From assembly GCA_963750535.1 (NCBI GenBank), contig CAVVRF010000043.1:1-64000 (forward strand): 64,000 bases of DNA, read 5' to 3'. This DNA is from JAKFWF01 sp963750535. Its GTDB lineage: Bacteria; Pseudomonadota; Alphaproteobacteria; Rhizobiales; Hyphomicrobiaceae. Of the stretch, positions 25,540-35,385 are shown in pieces. Numbering within the stretch: the first letter of the stretch is position 1; the number at the start of each line of letters is the position of its first letter. The position numbers and the translations under genes are program-made. The notes below the pieces were generated by a model, which worked only from the letters and a program-made list of their open reading frames with translations, had not been told where the DNA came from and did no database searches.

Positions 25540-26160
25540 TCACCGCTGCAGTCCGCCCGCCGCCTCGATGAACCTGGCGACCGCCTCGACGCCGGTGCCG
25601 GCGCGAATGTTGGTGAACACGAATGGGCGCTCGCCGCGCTGTTGCTTCGCATCCGACGCCATGACGTCGAGATCGGCGCCGACGTGCGGGGCAAGATCGG
25701 TCTTGTTGATGATCAGCAGGTCGGAGCGGGTGATGCCGGGACCGCCCTTGCGCGGAATCTTCTCGCCCTGCGCGACGTCGATGACGTAGAGCGTGAGGTC
25801 GGCGAGCTCCGGCGAGAACGTCGCCGCAAGGTTGTCGCCGCCGGACTCGAGCAGCACGATCTCGACGTTGGGGAATTTCGCGCGCATCTCGGCGATGGCC
25901 GCGAGGTTGATCGAGCAGTCCTCGCGGATCGCCGTATGTGGACAGCCGCCGGTCTCGACGCCGAGGATGCGCTCGACCGGCAAGGCGCCGGCACGGGTCA
26001 GGATCGCCGCGTCCTCCTTGGTATAGATGTCATTGGTGATGGCGACGACGTCGTATGTGCCGTGGAAGCGCTTGCATAGCGCGGCGACGAGCGAGGTCTT
26101 GCCGGAGCCGACCGGGCCGCCGATGCCGACGCGCAACGGGCCGTGGGGATTGCGGGTCAT
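25540..26160 (-). CDS. ureG: Urease accessory GTPase UreG
   Basis: A 206-residue SIMIBI GTPase that drives nickel insertion into urease. The P-loop is GIGGPVGSGKTSLVAALC. The metal-site CPH motif is in VETGGCPHTAIREDCS, with ESGGDNLAATFSPELAD and NKTDLAPHVGADL following. Its start codon overlaps the preceding gene by ATGA. It is the last urease gene; about 140 bases separate it from soxB on the same strand. Confidence 0.96.
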   Translation of the reverse strand: MTRNPHGPLRVGIGGPVGSGKTSLVAALCKRFHGTYDVVAITNDIYTKEDAAILTRAGALPVERILGVETGGCPHTAIREDCSINLAAIAEMRAKFPNVEIVLLESGGDNLAATFSPELADLTLYVIDVAQGEKIPRKGGPGITRSDLLIINKTDLAPHVGADLDVMASDAKQQRGERPFVFTNIRAGTGVEAVARFIEAAGGLQR

Positions 26161-27299
26161 TGCGAGGGTCCTGCAAAGAGCAGCGCCGCGAAGCCTGTCC
26201 CGAGGGCGAGACAGAGCGGACCATAGATTTGTCGATCGAGACGGGCGAACGGCTGCTCCGGCCAGATGCGCCGCCAGGCAGGTGTGTAAGCGGCAATGCC
26301 TCGCGCCAGGAACACGACCGCGAGCGCCACCCCGGCGAGCCGCACGATCGATGGCGCGACCGGCGGCCGGACCAGCCCGCCGGCGACGAGCGGCCAGATC
26401 GAGATCGCCAGCAGTGCCGCCGCCACGATGAAGCAGGCCGATGGCGACGGCATCTGGCGGATGCCGGCGGCGCCGACCACGGTGCGCGACAGCTCGAGCG
26501 CCGAGGCCGCCGGCCAGTAGCAGCCCGCACCCCAATAGGCGTGCAGTGCCGCGATGGCTGCTACGATCGTGCTGAGCAGTATCGCCAATGCCTGTGTCAT
26601 GTTCGGAACAGCCTCGATCGTTTGCGTCTCGTGGCGCATCGATGCGATATCGGAGCGGAAGGCGCAGCCGCCGACGTCATCGACCGAAGCGTGCGCCGCG
26701 ACGGCCGCCAGCTCGCGCAGATCCGGCAGCGCTTCCATGATGATGCGCTGCGCATCGGTCTGGCCGATGACGCCCAGGCGGATCGCGGCCGAGGTCAGGT
26801 TCGAAACCTGCGACGTCAGGAAGGCATCGAGAGTGGCGCCGAGATCGAGATGGTGTGCGCCGGCGGCGAGCCCGACCGCGACCGGGTAGGCAATCGCGCC
26901 TTCGAGTGCATGCTCCAACCGGTCGAATGCCTCGTTGCGCCAGGCGGCTCGGATGGCGATGCGAAATGCGTCGCCTTGCGCGCTGGTCTCGAGGTGGCGC
27001 TCGCGGCTGCCGGCAAGCGCGAGGGCAAGGTCGTTGACCGTTCGCAATGCCGCGGGATCGGCATCGCGCGCGGCGCGCCATGCCTCGCAGAGCAGGATGG
27101 CGTCGTTGCGCATCGCGCCGTGGGCGATCAGGTCCGCGAGCCAAGATTGCAGAGCCTCGGCATTCGGCAGGTCGCCGGCTTCGGCTGCCCATTCGAGTGC
27201 ATGGCTGTAGGCGAAGCTGCCGACCGGGAATGCCGGCGACAGCCAGATCATCAGCGGCAGGCTCGGAAGCGACGAATATGCCGAGTTGGTGATCGTCAC
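26157..27299 (-). CDS. ureF: Urease accessory protein UreF fused to a DUF3995-like membrane protein
   Basis: From GTG 27299 (overlapping ureE by GTGA) the frame encodes a complete UreF, with IWLSPAFPVGSFAYSHALEW near the start, to the conserved MRHETQ near residue 225. Instead of the expected short tail and stop, it reads through into a second protein of about 147 residues whose ATG would be 26600. That part has four hydrophobic segments (MTQALAILLSTIVAAIAALH, and others) and looks like a DUF3995-type membrane protein. In the neighbouring frame the family tail SRLFRT and a TGA (26597-26599) overlapping ATG 26600 are visible. One extra A near 26618 therefore joined two formerly overlapping genes. 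UreF acts with UreD and UreG in urease maturation. Confidence 0.88.
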   Translation of the reverse strand: MTITNSAYSSLPSLPLMIWLSPAFPVGSFAYSHALEWAAEAGDLPNAEALQSWLADLIAHGAMRNDAILLCEAWRAARDADPAALRTVNDLALALAGSRERHLETSAQGDAFRIAIRAAWRNEAFDRLEHALEGAIAYPVAVGLAAGAHHLDLGATLDAFLTSQVSNLTSAAIRLGVIGQTDAQRIIMEALPDLRELAAVAAHASVDDVGGCAFRSDIASMRHETQTIEAVPNMTQALAILLSTIVAAIAALHAYWGAGCYWPAASALELSRTVVGAAGIRQMPSPSACFIVAAALLAISIWPLVAGGLVRPPVAPSIVRLAGVALAVVFLARGIAAYTPAWRRIWPEQPFARLDRQIYGPLCLALGTGFAALLFAGPSQ

Positions 27300-27820
27300 G
27301 GCGTGCCTTCCCTGGGGCTCCACACCGGCGGCGGGCGCTTGCGCGGCTCGTGGTCGTCGGCGTCGTCGTCGCCGTGATGATGGTGATGGCCGCCGGCGTA
27401 GGCGCCGCCCTCCGGGTTGAACGGGGCATCGATGTGGCTGATCGAGGCATCGAGCCCGCGCACCATGTCCTCGATCACGTGATCGCGGCGGATGACGAGC
27501 CGGTCGCCATCGAGCATGGTCGGCAGGTGGCGGTTGCCGAGGTGCCAGGCGACGCGGACCAGATGGCGCAGGTCGCTGCAACGGATTTCGGCCAGCGGCT
27601 CGGGCGCCGCGACGACGACGATCTGGCGCCCGTCCTCCAGTACCAGCGCGTCGCCATCGCGCAGCCGGTGCGCCTTTTCCAGGTCCAGCAGGAAGTCGAG
27701 GCCGCCGGTCGTGCGCATCGCGATCCGCCGCCGATGCCGCTGGTCGAAATCGAGTACGACGCTGCCGGCGGGTGCGGCAGCCCGGGTGCCGGCCGGAGCG
27801 ACGGCGATGGCGCGGATCAT
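27296..27820 (-). CDS. ureE: Urease accessory metallochaperone UreE
   Basis: A 174-residue nickel chaperone. It has the UreE N-terminal peptide-binding domain (VVLDFDQRHRRRIAMRTTGG, LDFLLDLEKAHRLRDGDALV) and the metal-binding domain VRVAWHLGNRHLPTMLDGDR. The C-terminus is His/Asp-rich (GGHHHHHGDDDADDHE), expected to bind Ni2+. It is 250 bases after ureC, with a 30-bp inverted repeat in the gap, and overlaps ureF. Confidence 0.94.
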   Translation of the reverse strand: MIRAIAVAPAGTRAAAPAGSVVLDFDQRHRRRIAMRTTGGLDFLLDLEKAHRLRDGDALVLEDGRQIVVVAAPEPLAEIRCSDLRHLVRVAWHLGNRHLPTMLDGDRLVIRRDHVIEDMVRGLDASISHIDAPFNPEGGAYAGGHHHHHGDDDADDHEPRKRPPPVWSPREGTP

Positions 27821-27868
27821 GTCGATACCAAAGCGGCTGCGTGCGCGTGAACGCCAATTCGCCCACCG

Positions 27869-28017
27869 CCGTCATCCCGGCGAAGGCCGGGACCCACGAC
27901 AAGTGGCAGCCGCGCAGGTATCGGCGACAGGCAACGATCGGCGCGGCGGCGGTATTCGACAGCGTCACAGAGCTTGCTGATGGTAGCCGTGGGTCCCGGC
28001 CTTCGCCGGGATGACGG
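27869..28017. repeat. Perfect 30-bp inverted repeat between ureC and ureE
   Basis: The 30 bases at 27869-27898 are the exact reverse complement of 27988-28017, with about 90 bases between. Each arm is itself partly palindromic (cccggcgaaggccggg). Related GTCATCC...GAGGACCCA blocks occur in the array at 60,500-61,700. In the urease transcript it could form a strong stem and affect the relative expression of ureC and the accessory genes. Confidence 0.85.
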
Positions 28018-28070
28018 AGAAATACGGTGACCGCGGTGTGGATGCGAAAGCGATTGGAGCACGGCGCACC

Positions 28071-29782
<1,712 letters not shown>

Positions 29783-29786
<4 letters not shown>

Positions 29787-30439
29787 AGCTTAGCGCCCTT
29801 CTTGCCGGTCGACGTATCGAGTTTGCCCATCACTTCGCCGCGGAAGCCGTACACCTCGCGCTTGCCGCCCAGCGGCACCAGCGTTACGTCGCGGCTCTGG
29901 CCGGGCTCGAAGCGCACTGCGGTGCCGGCGGGAATGTCCAACCGATGGCCGCGGGCCTTCTCGCGGTCGAATTGCAGCGCCGGGTTGGTCTCGAAGAAGT
30001 GGTAGTGGCTGCCGACCTGGATCGGCCGGTCGCCGGAGTTGGCGACGGTAATCGTGGTCCGCGTCGCGCCCTCGTTGAGAGCGATCTCGCCTTCGACAAC
30101 CATGACCTCGCCCGGCACCACCTTCGGCGTGCCAGCACCGCGGATCGGGTTGTGCACGGTGACGAGCTTGGTGCCGTCGGGGAACGTCGCCTCGACCTGC
30201 ACGTCGTGGATCATCCCGGCCACCCCGTCCATCAGCTGATCGGGCTTCAGCACGTGCGCGCCGGCTTCCATAAGGTCCGCGACCGACCTGCCGTCACGCG
30301 CGCCCTCGACGACCGTGTCGGTGATCAGTGCAACGGCTTCCGGAAAGTTGAGCTTCACGCCGCGTTCCAGCCGCCGCCGGGCAACCATCGCCGCGAGTGC
30401 GATCAGCAGTTTGTCTTTTTCTCTGGGGGACAGGTTCAT
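29783..30439 (-). CDS. ureAB: Fused urease gamma-beta subunit
   Basis: A 218-residue fusion. Residues 1-100 match UreA (MNLSPREKDKLLIALAAMVA, HDVQVEATFPDGTKLVTVHN). The remainder matches UreB (GEVMVVEGEIALNEGATRTT, VGSHYHFFETNPALQFDREK, YGFRGEVMGKLD). Such fusions are known in several bacterial lineages and do not indicate damage. It sits between ureD and ureC. Confidence 0.95.
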
Positions 30440-30460
30440 GCTGACTTTCCATGTCTCGTT

Positions 30461-31315
30461 CTAACAAGACCATATGCGGGGGCTGACGCTTGGAAGCAGG
30501 CGGGCGAGGACCGCCGCCGACGCGGCGCGGACCCGATGCGCGGCTGGCCCGGCGAGGCGGACGACCAGCATTCCGTTCCAGGCGCTCGCGCCGGCGTCGC
30601 AGCAGGCGGTTTCGATCGCCGCCCGCACGGCATCGAGCTTCTGCTCGGCCGAGGGTGCGACATGGACGATCGTCGAAATGGCGCACGCGCCCCTGCCGGT
30701 GGCCGCGCGGTCGAGCCTGGTCGCGATCTCGCCATCGAGACGCACGTTCTCGGCCAGCAGCAGGCGTCCATCGCGCCGGATGCGCCAGCAGTCATGGAAT
30801 AGCCCGTGAGTCATCCGCTCGGGCCTCGCCGTGCGCCCGAATACGACCGCTTCCCTCAGCGTCACCGACGCGCCGGTCGCCACCTCGACGTCCAGTCGGC
30901 GCGACAGCCGGGCGCCGTCGAAAAGGATCGACTCCTGCGGCAGCCAGGCGAGCTCGGCATCCTCGGCGGCCGCGAGCCTGGTCGTGATCGTCGCCAATCC
31001 GCCGTCGCTGCGGTAGACCTTCTCGGCCGACTGCGTCGTGAGTGCCGCGCGCGCGCCGATGTCGAGGGAGAACTCCAGCTGCTGCTGGTCGCCACCTGCG
31101 ATTCCGCCCGACGTATTGACGATGACGCCTTCGCAGCCGCCGCCCACGCGTGGAAAGCGCAGGCGCAGGGCCCCTGCCTCGCGGATTTCGATCGCCGAGG
31201 TGCGCTCGCCGGTCCTGGCCAGCGAAGCGGCGAGCTGGCTTCGTGTGCGCATGTACGACGGCAATGCCATGCACGTATGTGGCGGCAGCCCGGATTCGAG
31301 TGCGGAGACGCGCAT
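30461..31315 (-). CDS. ureD: Urease accessory protein UreD
   Basis: A UreD scaffold of about 284 residues from ATG 31315 (frame open to 31369). Family segments include LRFPRVGGGCEGVIVNTSGG, IAGGDQQQLEFSLDIGARAA, and LAWLPQESILFDGARLSRRL with GRTARPERMTHGLFHDCWRI. UreD, UreF and UreG form the pre-activation complex on apo-urease. It is the first urease gene, divergent from a nitroreductase with under 150 bases between starts. Confidence 0.92.
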   Translation of the reverse strand: MRVSALESGLPPHTCMALPSYMRTRSQLAASLARTGERTSAIEIREAGALRLRFPRVGGGCEGVIVNTSGGIAGGDQQQLEFSLDIGARAALTTQSAEKVYRSDGGLATITTRLAAAEDAELAWLPQESILFDGARLSRRLDVEVATGASVTLREAVVFGRTARPERMTHGLFHDCWRIRRDGRLLLAENVRLDGEIATRLDRAATGRGACAISTIVHVAPSAEQKLDAVRAAIETACCDAGASAWNGMLVVRLAGPAAHRVRAASAAVLARLLPSVSPRIWSC

Positions 31316-31462
31316 TGCAAGGTCCGATAAGATCCGGCTGCACGATAGCTGCCCAGGGGGACAGGGCAAGAATTTTCGCGCTCAAATTGCGAGCAGGGAA
31401 GTGATCGATTAGGCAGCACTCGGCTCCATGCCGAAGCAAACTCCGTTCGGGAGACCAGCGAC

Positions 31463-32155
31463 ATGATGACGATCGAGCAGGCTATCGTCGGCCGCCAGAG
31501 CATCCGCGCCTATCTCGACAGGCCGGTTCCGCGCGAGGTGCTGGAGCGGGTGCTGCTGACGGCAGGCCGTGCTCCGTCCGGTTCCAACATCCAGCCGTGG
31601 CGAGTTTACGTCGTGCAAGGCGCGATCAAGGACCGGCTGAGCGCCGAAATCCTGGCGCTGCACCGGGCGGGTGTCGAGGGAAGCCGCGAATACAACTACT
31701 ATCCCGTCCACTGGCGCGACCCCTATCTGGCGCGCCGCCGCCGGACCGGGTGGGGGCTCTATGGCCTCCTCGGCATTGGTCGCGAGGACAAGTCGGCGAT
31801 GGCGGAGCAGCATCGGCAGAACTACACGTTCTTCGGTGCGCCGGTCGGACTGATCATGGCAATCGATCGCGACATGGAGCTCGGCTCGTGGCTCGACACC
31901 GGCATGTTCATCCAGTCGGTGATGCTGGCCGCGCGCGGCGAGGGGCTGGAGACCTGTCCGCAGGCGGCGTTTTGTCAGTATCATGACGTAATCCAACGGC
32001 GATTGCACATTCCTGCACAGCAGCAAGTCGTCTGCGGCATGGCGATCGGGTACGCCGACCAGAGCGCGAAGATCAATGGTTTTCGTACTGAGCGTATCCC
32101 GCTATCGGAGTTCGTGACGTGGTGTGACGATAATGATCCGGAGGCTGCATTATAA
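31463..32155 (+). CDS. Nitroreductase-family flavoprotein
   Basis: A 230-residue NfsA/NfsB-type flavoprotein beginning MMTIEQAIVGRQSIRAYLDR. The FMN-binding RQSIRAY and GRAPSGSNIQPWRVYVV motifs are present, as are ARGEGLETCPQAAF and the C-terminal VCGMAIGYAD. It reduces nitro or quinone compounds, or in some clusters oxidises peptides (as azoline dehydrogenases do). It is 90 bases upstream of the protease-radical SAM set on the same strand; it may be the first gene of that set or simply a neighbour. Confidence 0.9.
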   Translation: MMTIEQAIVGRQSIRAYLDRPVPREVLERVLLTAGRAPSGSNIQPWRVYVVQGAIKDRLSAEILALHRAGVEGSREYNYYPVHWRDPYLARRRRTGWGLYGLLGIGREDKSAMAEQHRQNYTFFGAPVGLIMAIDRDMELGSWLDTGMFIQSVMLAARGEGLETCPQAAFCQYHDVIQRRLHIPAQQQVVCGMAIGYADQSAKINGFRTERIPLSEFVTWCDDNDPEAAL

Positions 32156-32245
32156 GTTGAACGAGGGCGATCCTGGGTAGCCACCCGGGACGACAGCCCG
32201 CGCCCCCGGCGACCTATGATCCGTCCAACGCGGATCGAGGTCGCA

Positions 32246-33889
32246 ATGTTGCTTGAGCTGCACGAGCCTGATGCGAATCCAGCGGTGGCGCCGAGCTACA
32301 ACGACGCGGCGCTGGCGGCGCTCGGTGTCGCGCGCGACGACGTCGCAAGCACGCGAGTGGCGATTGGCTTGGTCGACTATGGCTTCGATCTGCTGCATCC
32401 GACGCTGCTCGATCCTGTCACGCGCGGCTCGCGGTTTCGCTGCCTCTGGGACCAGAACCGCACGCCGGCTGCGGCGCGCTCTGCCGATCTCGACGTCGCG
32501 GCGGTCGATGATTTCGATCGTGCGGTCCTCGATCGCGAGGTGCAGGCAGCGATCGTCAGCGGGTCGCGACGTCGGCTCGATGCCATATATGATCCGCATG
32601 CCAACAACTGCGGCCGGGGCGGGACAATCGGTGGCGCGCACGGCACCACGATGGCGTCGATCGCCGCAGGCACCGCAGTCGCCGGATTTCGAGGCGCGGC
32701 GCCGGCCGCGGAGCTGATCGGCGTGCAGCTGGCGCTCCTCGATCACGACTGGAAGGAGCAGGACTCGACGGGCCACCCGACGTGGTCGTGCTGGCGTCCC
32801 GACGAGCAGCCGGTGTGGGAAGGCTGGAAGAGCTACGACGACAGCCGGCAGATCATCAACGCGGTTCGCTACATCCATGATCGCGGCCGCAGGCTGGGGG
32901 TCGACGCCCTGGTGATCAATCTCAGCATCGGTGCATGGGCGGGAAGTCATGCCGGCCTGTCTCCGGTCGAGCATGCGCTTGGCGAGATGCTCGCCGATGC
33001 CGAGGAAGCCTGGCTGGCAGGTCGTGGCCCGCGCACCGTCCTCGTCGCCGGGACAGGCAACGCCGGCGTCGACGAAGGGCATTGGCACGGCGAGGCCAAG
33101 GCCGGGCATCCGGCGACATTCGACTGGATCATGCAGCGCCGCGACCCGACCCAGAACAAGCTCGAGATCTGGTACGACGGCGAGACTGCGGCAGCGGACA
33201 TAACGCTCGGGTCGCCGCGCGGGCCTATGGTTCCGATCGACCCAGGGGCAACCCGGGAGCTGGTGATCGCCGGCGTTCGCGTCGGAATCGCCGAGCACCG
33301 GGTGGGAATGCGCGGCCGACTGTCATGCGTGCGCCTGCTCATCCACCCGCCGTTCCTGCCAGCTGCTGCATTCGCGGAGGGCGCGGACACCTTCGCCGCC
33401 ACATTGCGGGTGGCAAGCGCGGACGCGACGCGGATCAACGCCTGGATCGAGCGCGACGACGGCGCGATCGAGCGCTCGTGGCTGTCTCCGAGCCATCCTT
33501 CCGGCTCGCTGTGCTGCCTCGCCACCGTGCCGCATGCGCTGGTCGTGGCCGGTTACGATCATCATCGAGACACCGTCGACCGCTGGCCGGCATTGCTGCC
33601 GGCCTCGAGCCTGGGACCGGCTCCATGGGTCGACGGCGAAGTCGGCCGGGTGCCTCACTTTGCAGCTCCTGCGCGCTGCATCTGGGGCGCCCGGTCGAAA
33701 TCGCAAGGCTTCGTCGAGACGACGGGCACGAGCGCGGCCGTCGCTCTCGTCTCGGGCGCGATCGCCCATCACCTCGGCGTGCATGGTGCCGGTGCGACGC
33801 TGCCAGCACGTGCTGGCGAATGGAGCCCACGCTTCGGCTACCGCCGATTTCGGATCGATGCCAGCGACTGCACGGGAGTAGACCAGTGA
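32246..33889 (+). CDS. S8 (subtilisin-like) serine protease, cytoplasmic
   Basis: A 547-residue S8 peptidase from ATG 32246 (GAGG upstream; frame open to 32216). The catalytic triad is visible: Asp44 in IGLVDYGFDLLHP, His132 in GGAHGTTMASIAAG and Ser496 in ETTGTSAAVALVSGAIA. The oxyanion Asn region is VAGTGNAGVD. There is no signal peptide or propeptide-like N-terminus, so it should stay in the cytoplasm. Its stop codon overlaps the GTG start of the radical SAM gene (GTGA). That coupling suggests a leader- or precursor-cleaving enzyme of a modified-peptide pathway, as in the QhpE-QhpD pair for quinohemoprotein amine dehydrogenase. The function is inferred. Confidence 0.88.
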   Translation: MLLELHEPDANPAVAPSYNDAALAALGVARDDVASTRVAIGLVDYGFDLLHPTLLDPVTRGSRFRCLWDQNRTPAAARSADLDVAAVDDFDRAVLDREVQAAIVSGSRRRLDAIYDPHANNCGRGGTIGGAHGTTMASIAAGTAVAGFRGAAPAAELIGVQLALLDHDWKEQDSTGHPTWSCWRPDEQPVWEGWKSYDDSRQIINAVRYIHDRGRRLGVDALVINLSIGAWAGSHAGLSPVEHALGEMLADAEEAWLAGRGPRTVLVAGTGNAGVDEGHWHGEAKAGHPATFDWIMQRRDPTQNKLEIWYDGETAAADITLGSPRGPMVPIDPGATRELVIAGVRVGIAEHRVGMRGRLSCVRLLIHPPFLPAAAFAEGADTFAATLRVASADATRINAWIERDDGAIERSWLSPSHPSGSLCCLATVPHALVVAGYDHHRDTVDRWPALLPASSLGPAPWVDGEVGRVPHFAAPARCIWGARSKSQGFVETTGTSAAVALVSGAIAHHLGVHGAGATLPARAGEWSPRFGYRRFRIDASDCTGVDQ

Positions 33890-34935
33890 ACGAGACCGTA
33901 CGCATTGAGCCACCCGCGCATGCGCCGCGACCGGCGCCGAGGCTCGAGAAGCCGTTCAAGGTCACGATCTGCGTGAACCAGACCTGCAGCATGGACTGCA
34001 AGCTCTGCTACGCCGACTGTGGCTCGTCGGCGCGGCCGGAGCTGACGACGGCGCAATGGAAAGCGTTCATCGACGAGCTGATCGCGGAAGGCTTCCTGCA
34101 TGTGTTCTTCGAGGGCGGCGAGCCGTTTCATCGAGCCGATTTCGAGGAGATCCTCGACTACTGCAGACGCAAGCTGTTCGTGGCTGTTCGCACCCACGCG
34201 ACACTGATCGACGAGGCGCGTGCGAAGCGACTGAAGGCCCTGGGCATCGGCCGGCTATATGTCGATCTGTTCGCGGCGGTTGCCGAGATACAGGATGAGC
34301 TGACCGGCCAGGCCGGCAGCTACGATGCGGTGATCGCCGGCATCCGCCATGCCCGCGCGGCGGGGCTGAAGGTCACCATTCTCGGTATCCTGTCGGCAAA
34401 GAATGCGCCGCATCTGCAGCGCTACGTCGACCTCGCCAAGGAGCTCGATTGCGACCAGGTCGGCGTGCTCCGTCTCTATCCGCTCGGGCGCGCCCGCAAG
34501 AACTGGAAGGAGCTGTCGCTGACGTTGCCGGAGATGATGGCGGCGCTCGGCAGCCTGAGGGTGCCGGCGGGTATTCAATTGATGCAGTCGTGGCATCCCA
34601 AGGATGGCAACTGCTGCTGGCAGACGGCGGCGGTAACGCCGCAGGGCGACAGCGTCGGCTGTCCCTACATGCGCGAGTACGTCAACTACGGCAACATCAC
34701 CGAGCGCTCACTGCTCGAGACCTGGGACCACCCGCTCTATCGCCAGCTGCGCTCCAACGATGTCGAGGCGAGCTGCCCCGACTGCTCCACCACCCAGGGC
34801 ACCCACGGCGGCTGCCGGGCCACGGCATACGCGTTCACCGGCCGCTTCACCGCGCCCGATCCCTATTGCAGCCATCACAACTCAGGAGAGGATTTGCGTG
34901 TACTCCCGGAACGGCTCTTACGCCAAGGCCCCTGA
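33886..34935 (+). CDS. Radical SAM/SPASM domain peptide-modifying enzyme (candidate)
   Basis: A 349-residue radical SAM protein from GTG 33886. The cluster motif is CSMDCKLC (Cys34, Cys38, Cys41), preceded by a further Cys29. The SAM-site GGEP-like motif is FFEGGEPFHRADFEE. A C-terminal SPASM-type region with many cysteines (DGNCCWQTAAVTPQGDSVGC, CPDCSTT, GGCRATAYAF, PDPYC) would hold auxiliary Fe-S clusters. Radical SAM/SPASM enzymes next to PqqD-like proteins typically modify ribosomally made peptides (PqqE, MftC). It is translationally coupled to the S8 protease and overlaps the PqqD-like gene. The chemistry is unknown. Confidence 0.88.
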   Translation: MNETVRIEPPAHAPRPAPRLEKPFKVTICVNQTCSMDCKLCYADCGSSARPELTTAQWKAFIDELIAEGFLHVFFEGGEPFHRADFEEILDYCRRKLFVAVRTHATLIDEARAKRLKALGIGRLYVDLFAAVAEIQDELTGQAGSYDAVIAGIRHARAAGLKVTILGILSAKNAPHLQRYVDLAKELDCDQVGVLRLYPLGRARKNWKELSLTLPEMMAALGSLRVPAGIQLMQSWHPKDGNCCWQTAAVTPQGDSVGCPYMREYVNYGNITERSLLETWDHPLYRQLRSNDVEASCPDCSTTQGTHGGCRATAYAFTGRFTAPDPYCSHHNSGEDLRVLPERLLRQGP

Positions 34936-35188
34936 TGTCGTGGTGCATGGCTTCGAGGAGTGGGGCCATGCGTATGCCTTCACGCCCGACGATCCCGACT
35001 TGCACGATTTGAACGCCAGCGCGTGGTTCATCCTGGACCTGTGCAACGGACGCCCGTTCGCGCAGATCGAGCGCGACTACATCAAGGCGGTGGGACCGAC
35101 CATGGGTCCCGAGGTCGCCAGGGCACAGTTCCACGACGGTTTCGACCAGCTGCTGGCGCGAAACATCATCGCCAACACGGAGACCTGA
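34898..35188 (+). CDS. PqqD-like RiPP recognition element protein
   Basis: A 96-residue protein from GTG 34898, with AGGAGAGG six bases upstream; its first 38 bases overlap the radical SAM gene. The pattern NASAWFILDLCNGRPFAQIE with a following helix is that of PqqD-like winged-helix RRE domains, which bind leader peptides and deliver them to the radical SAM enzyme. The length (normally 80-100) fits. Coupling to the radical SAM gene supports a joint role. Confidence 0.78.
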   Translation: MYSRNGSYAKAPDVVVHGFEEWGHAYAFTPDDPDLHDLNASAWFILDLCNGRPFAQIERDYIKAVGPTMGPEVARAQFHDGFDQLLARNIIANTET

Positions 35189-35385
35189 CAGTCCGCGGCG
35201 GCAAGCTTGCCGAAGGCGGCGCGGCCGCGGATCACCAGCAGGAACAAGCGGCGCGTGCACCGGCGCGCGCGGAGGGATCGGCAAGGCAGTCGCCTTGTCG
35301 AATTGAGGGGGCTTGCGTCTGTGCGGGTGCCTCGAACGAGCCGGGTCTGCGATCTCGTGGTCCGGCGTAGCAGGAGGAGCAGGAG

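Noticed and set aside
32150..33298. A 382-codon minus-strand open frame
   Set aside because: Antisense to the S8 protease, whose catalytic motifs are certain.
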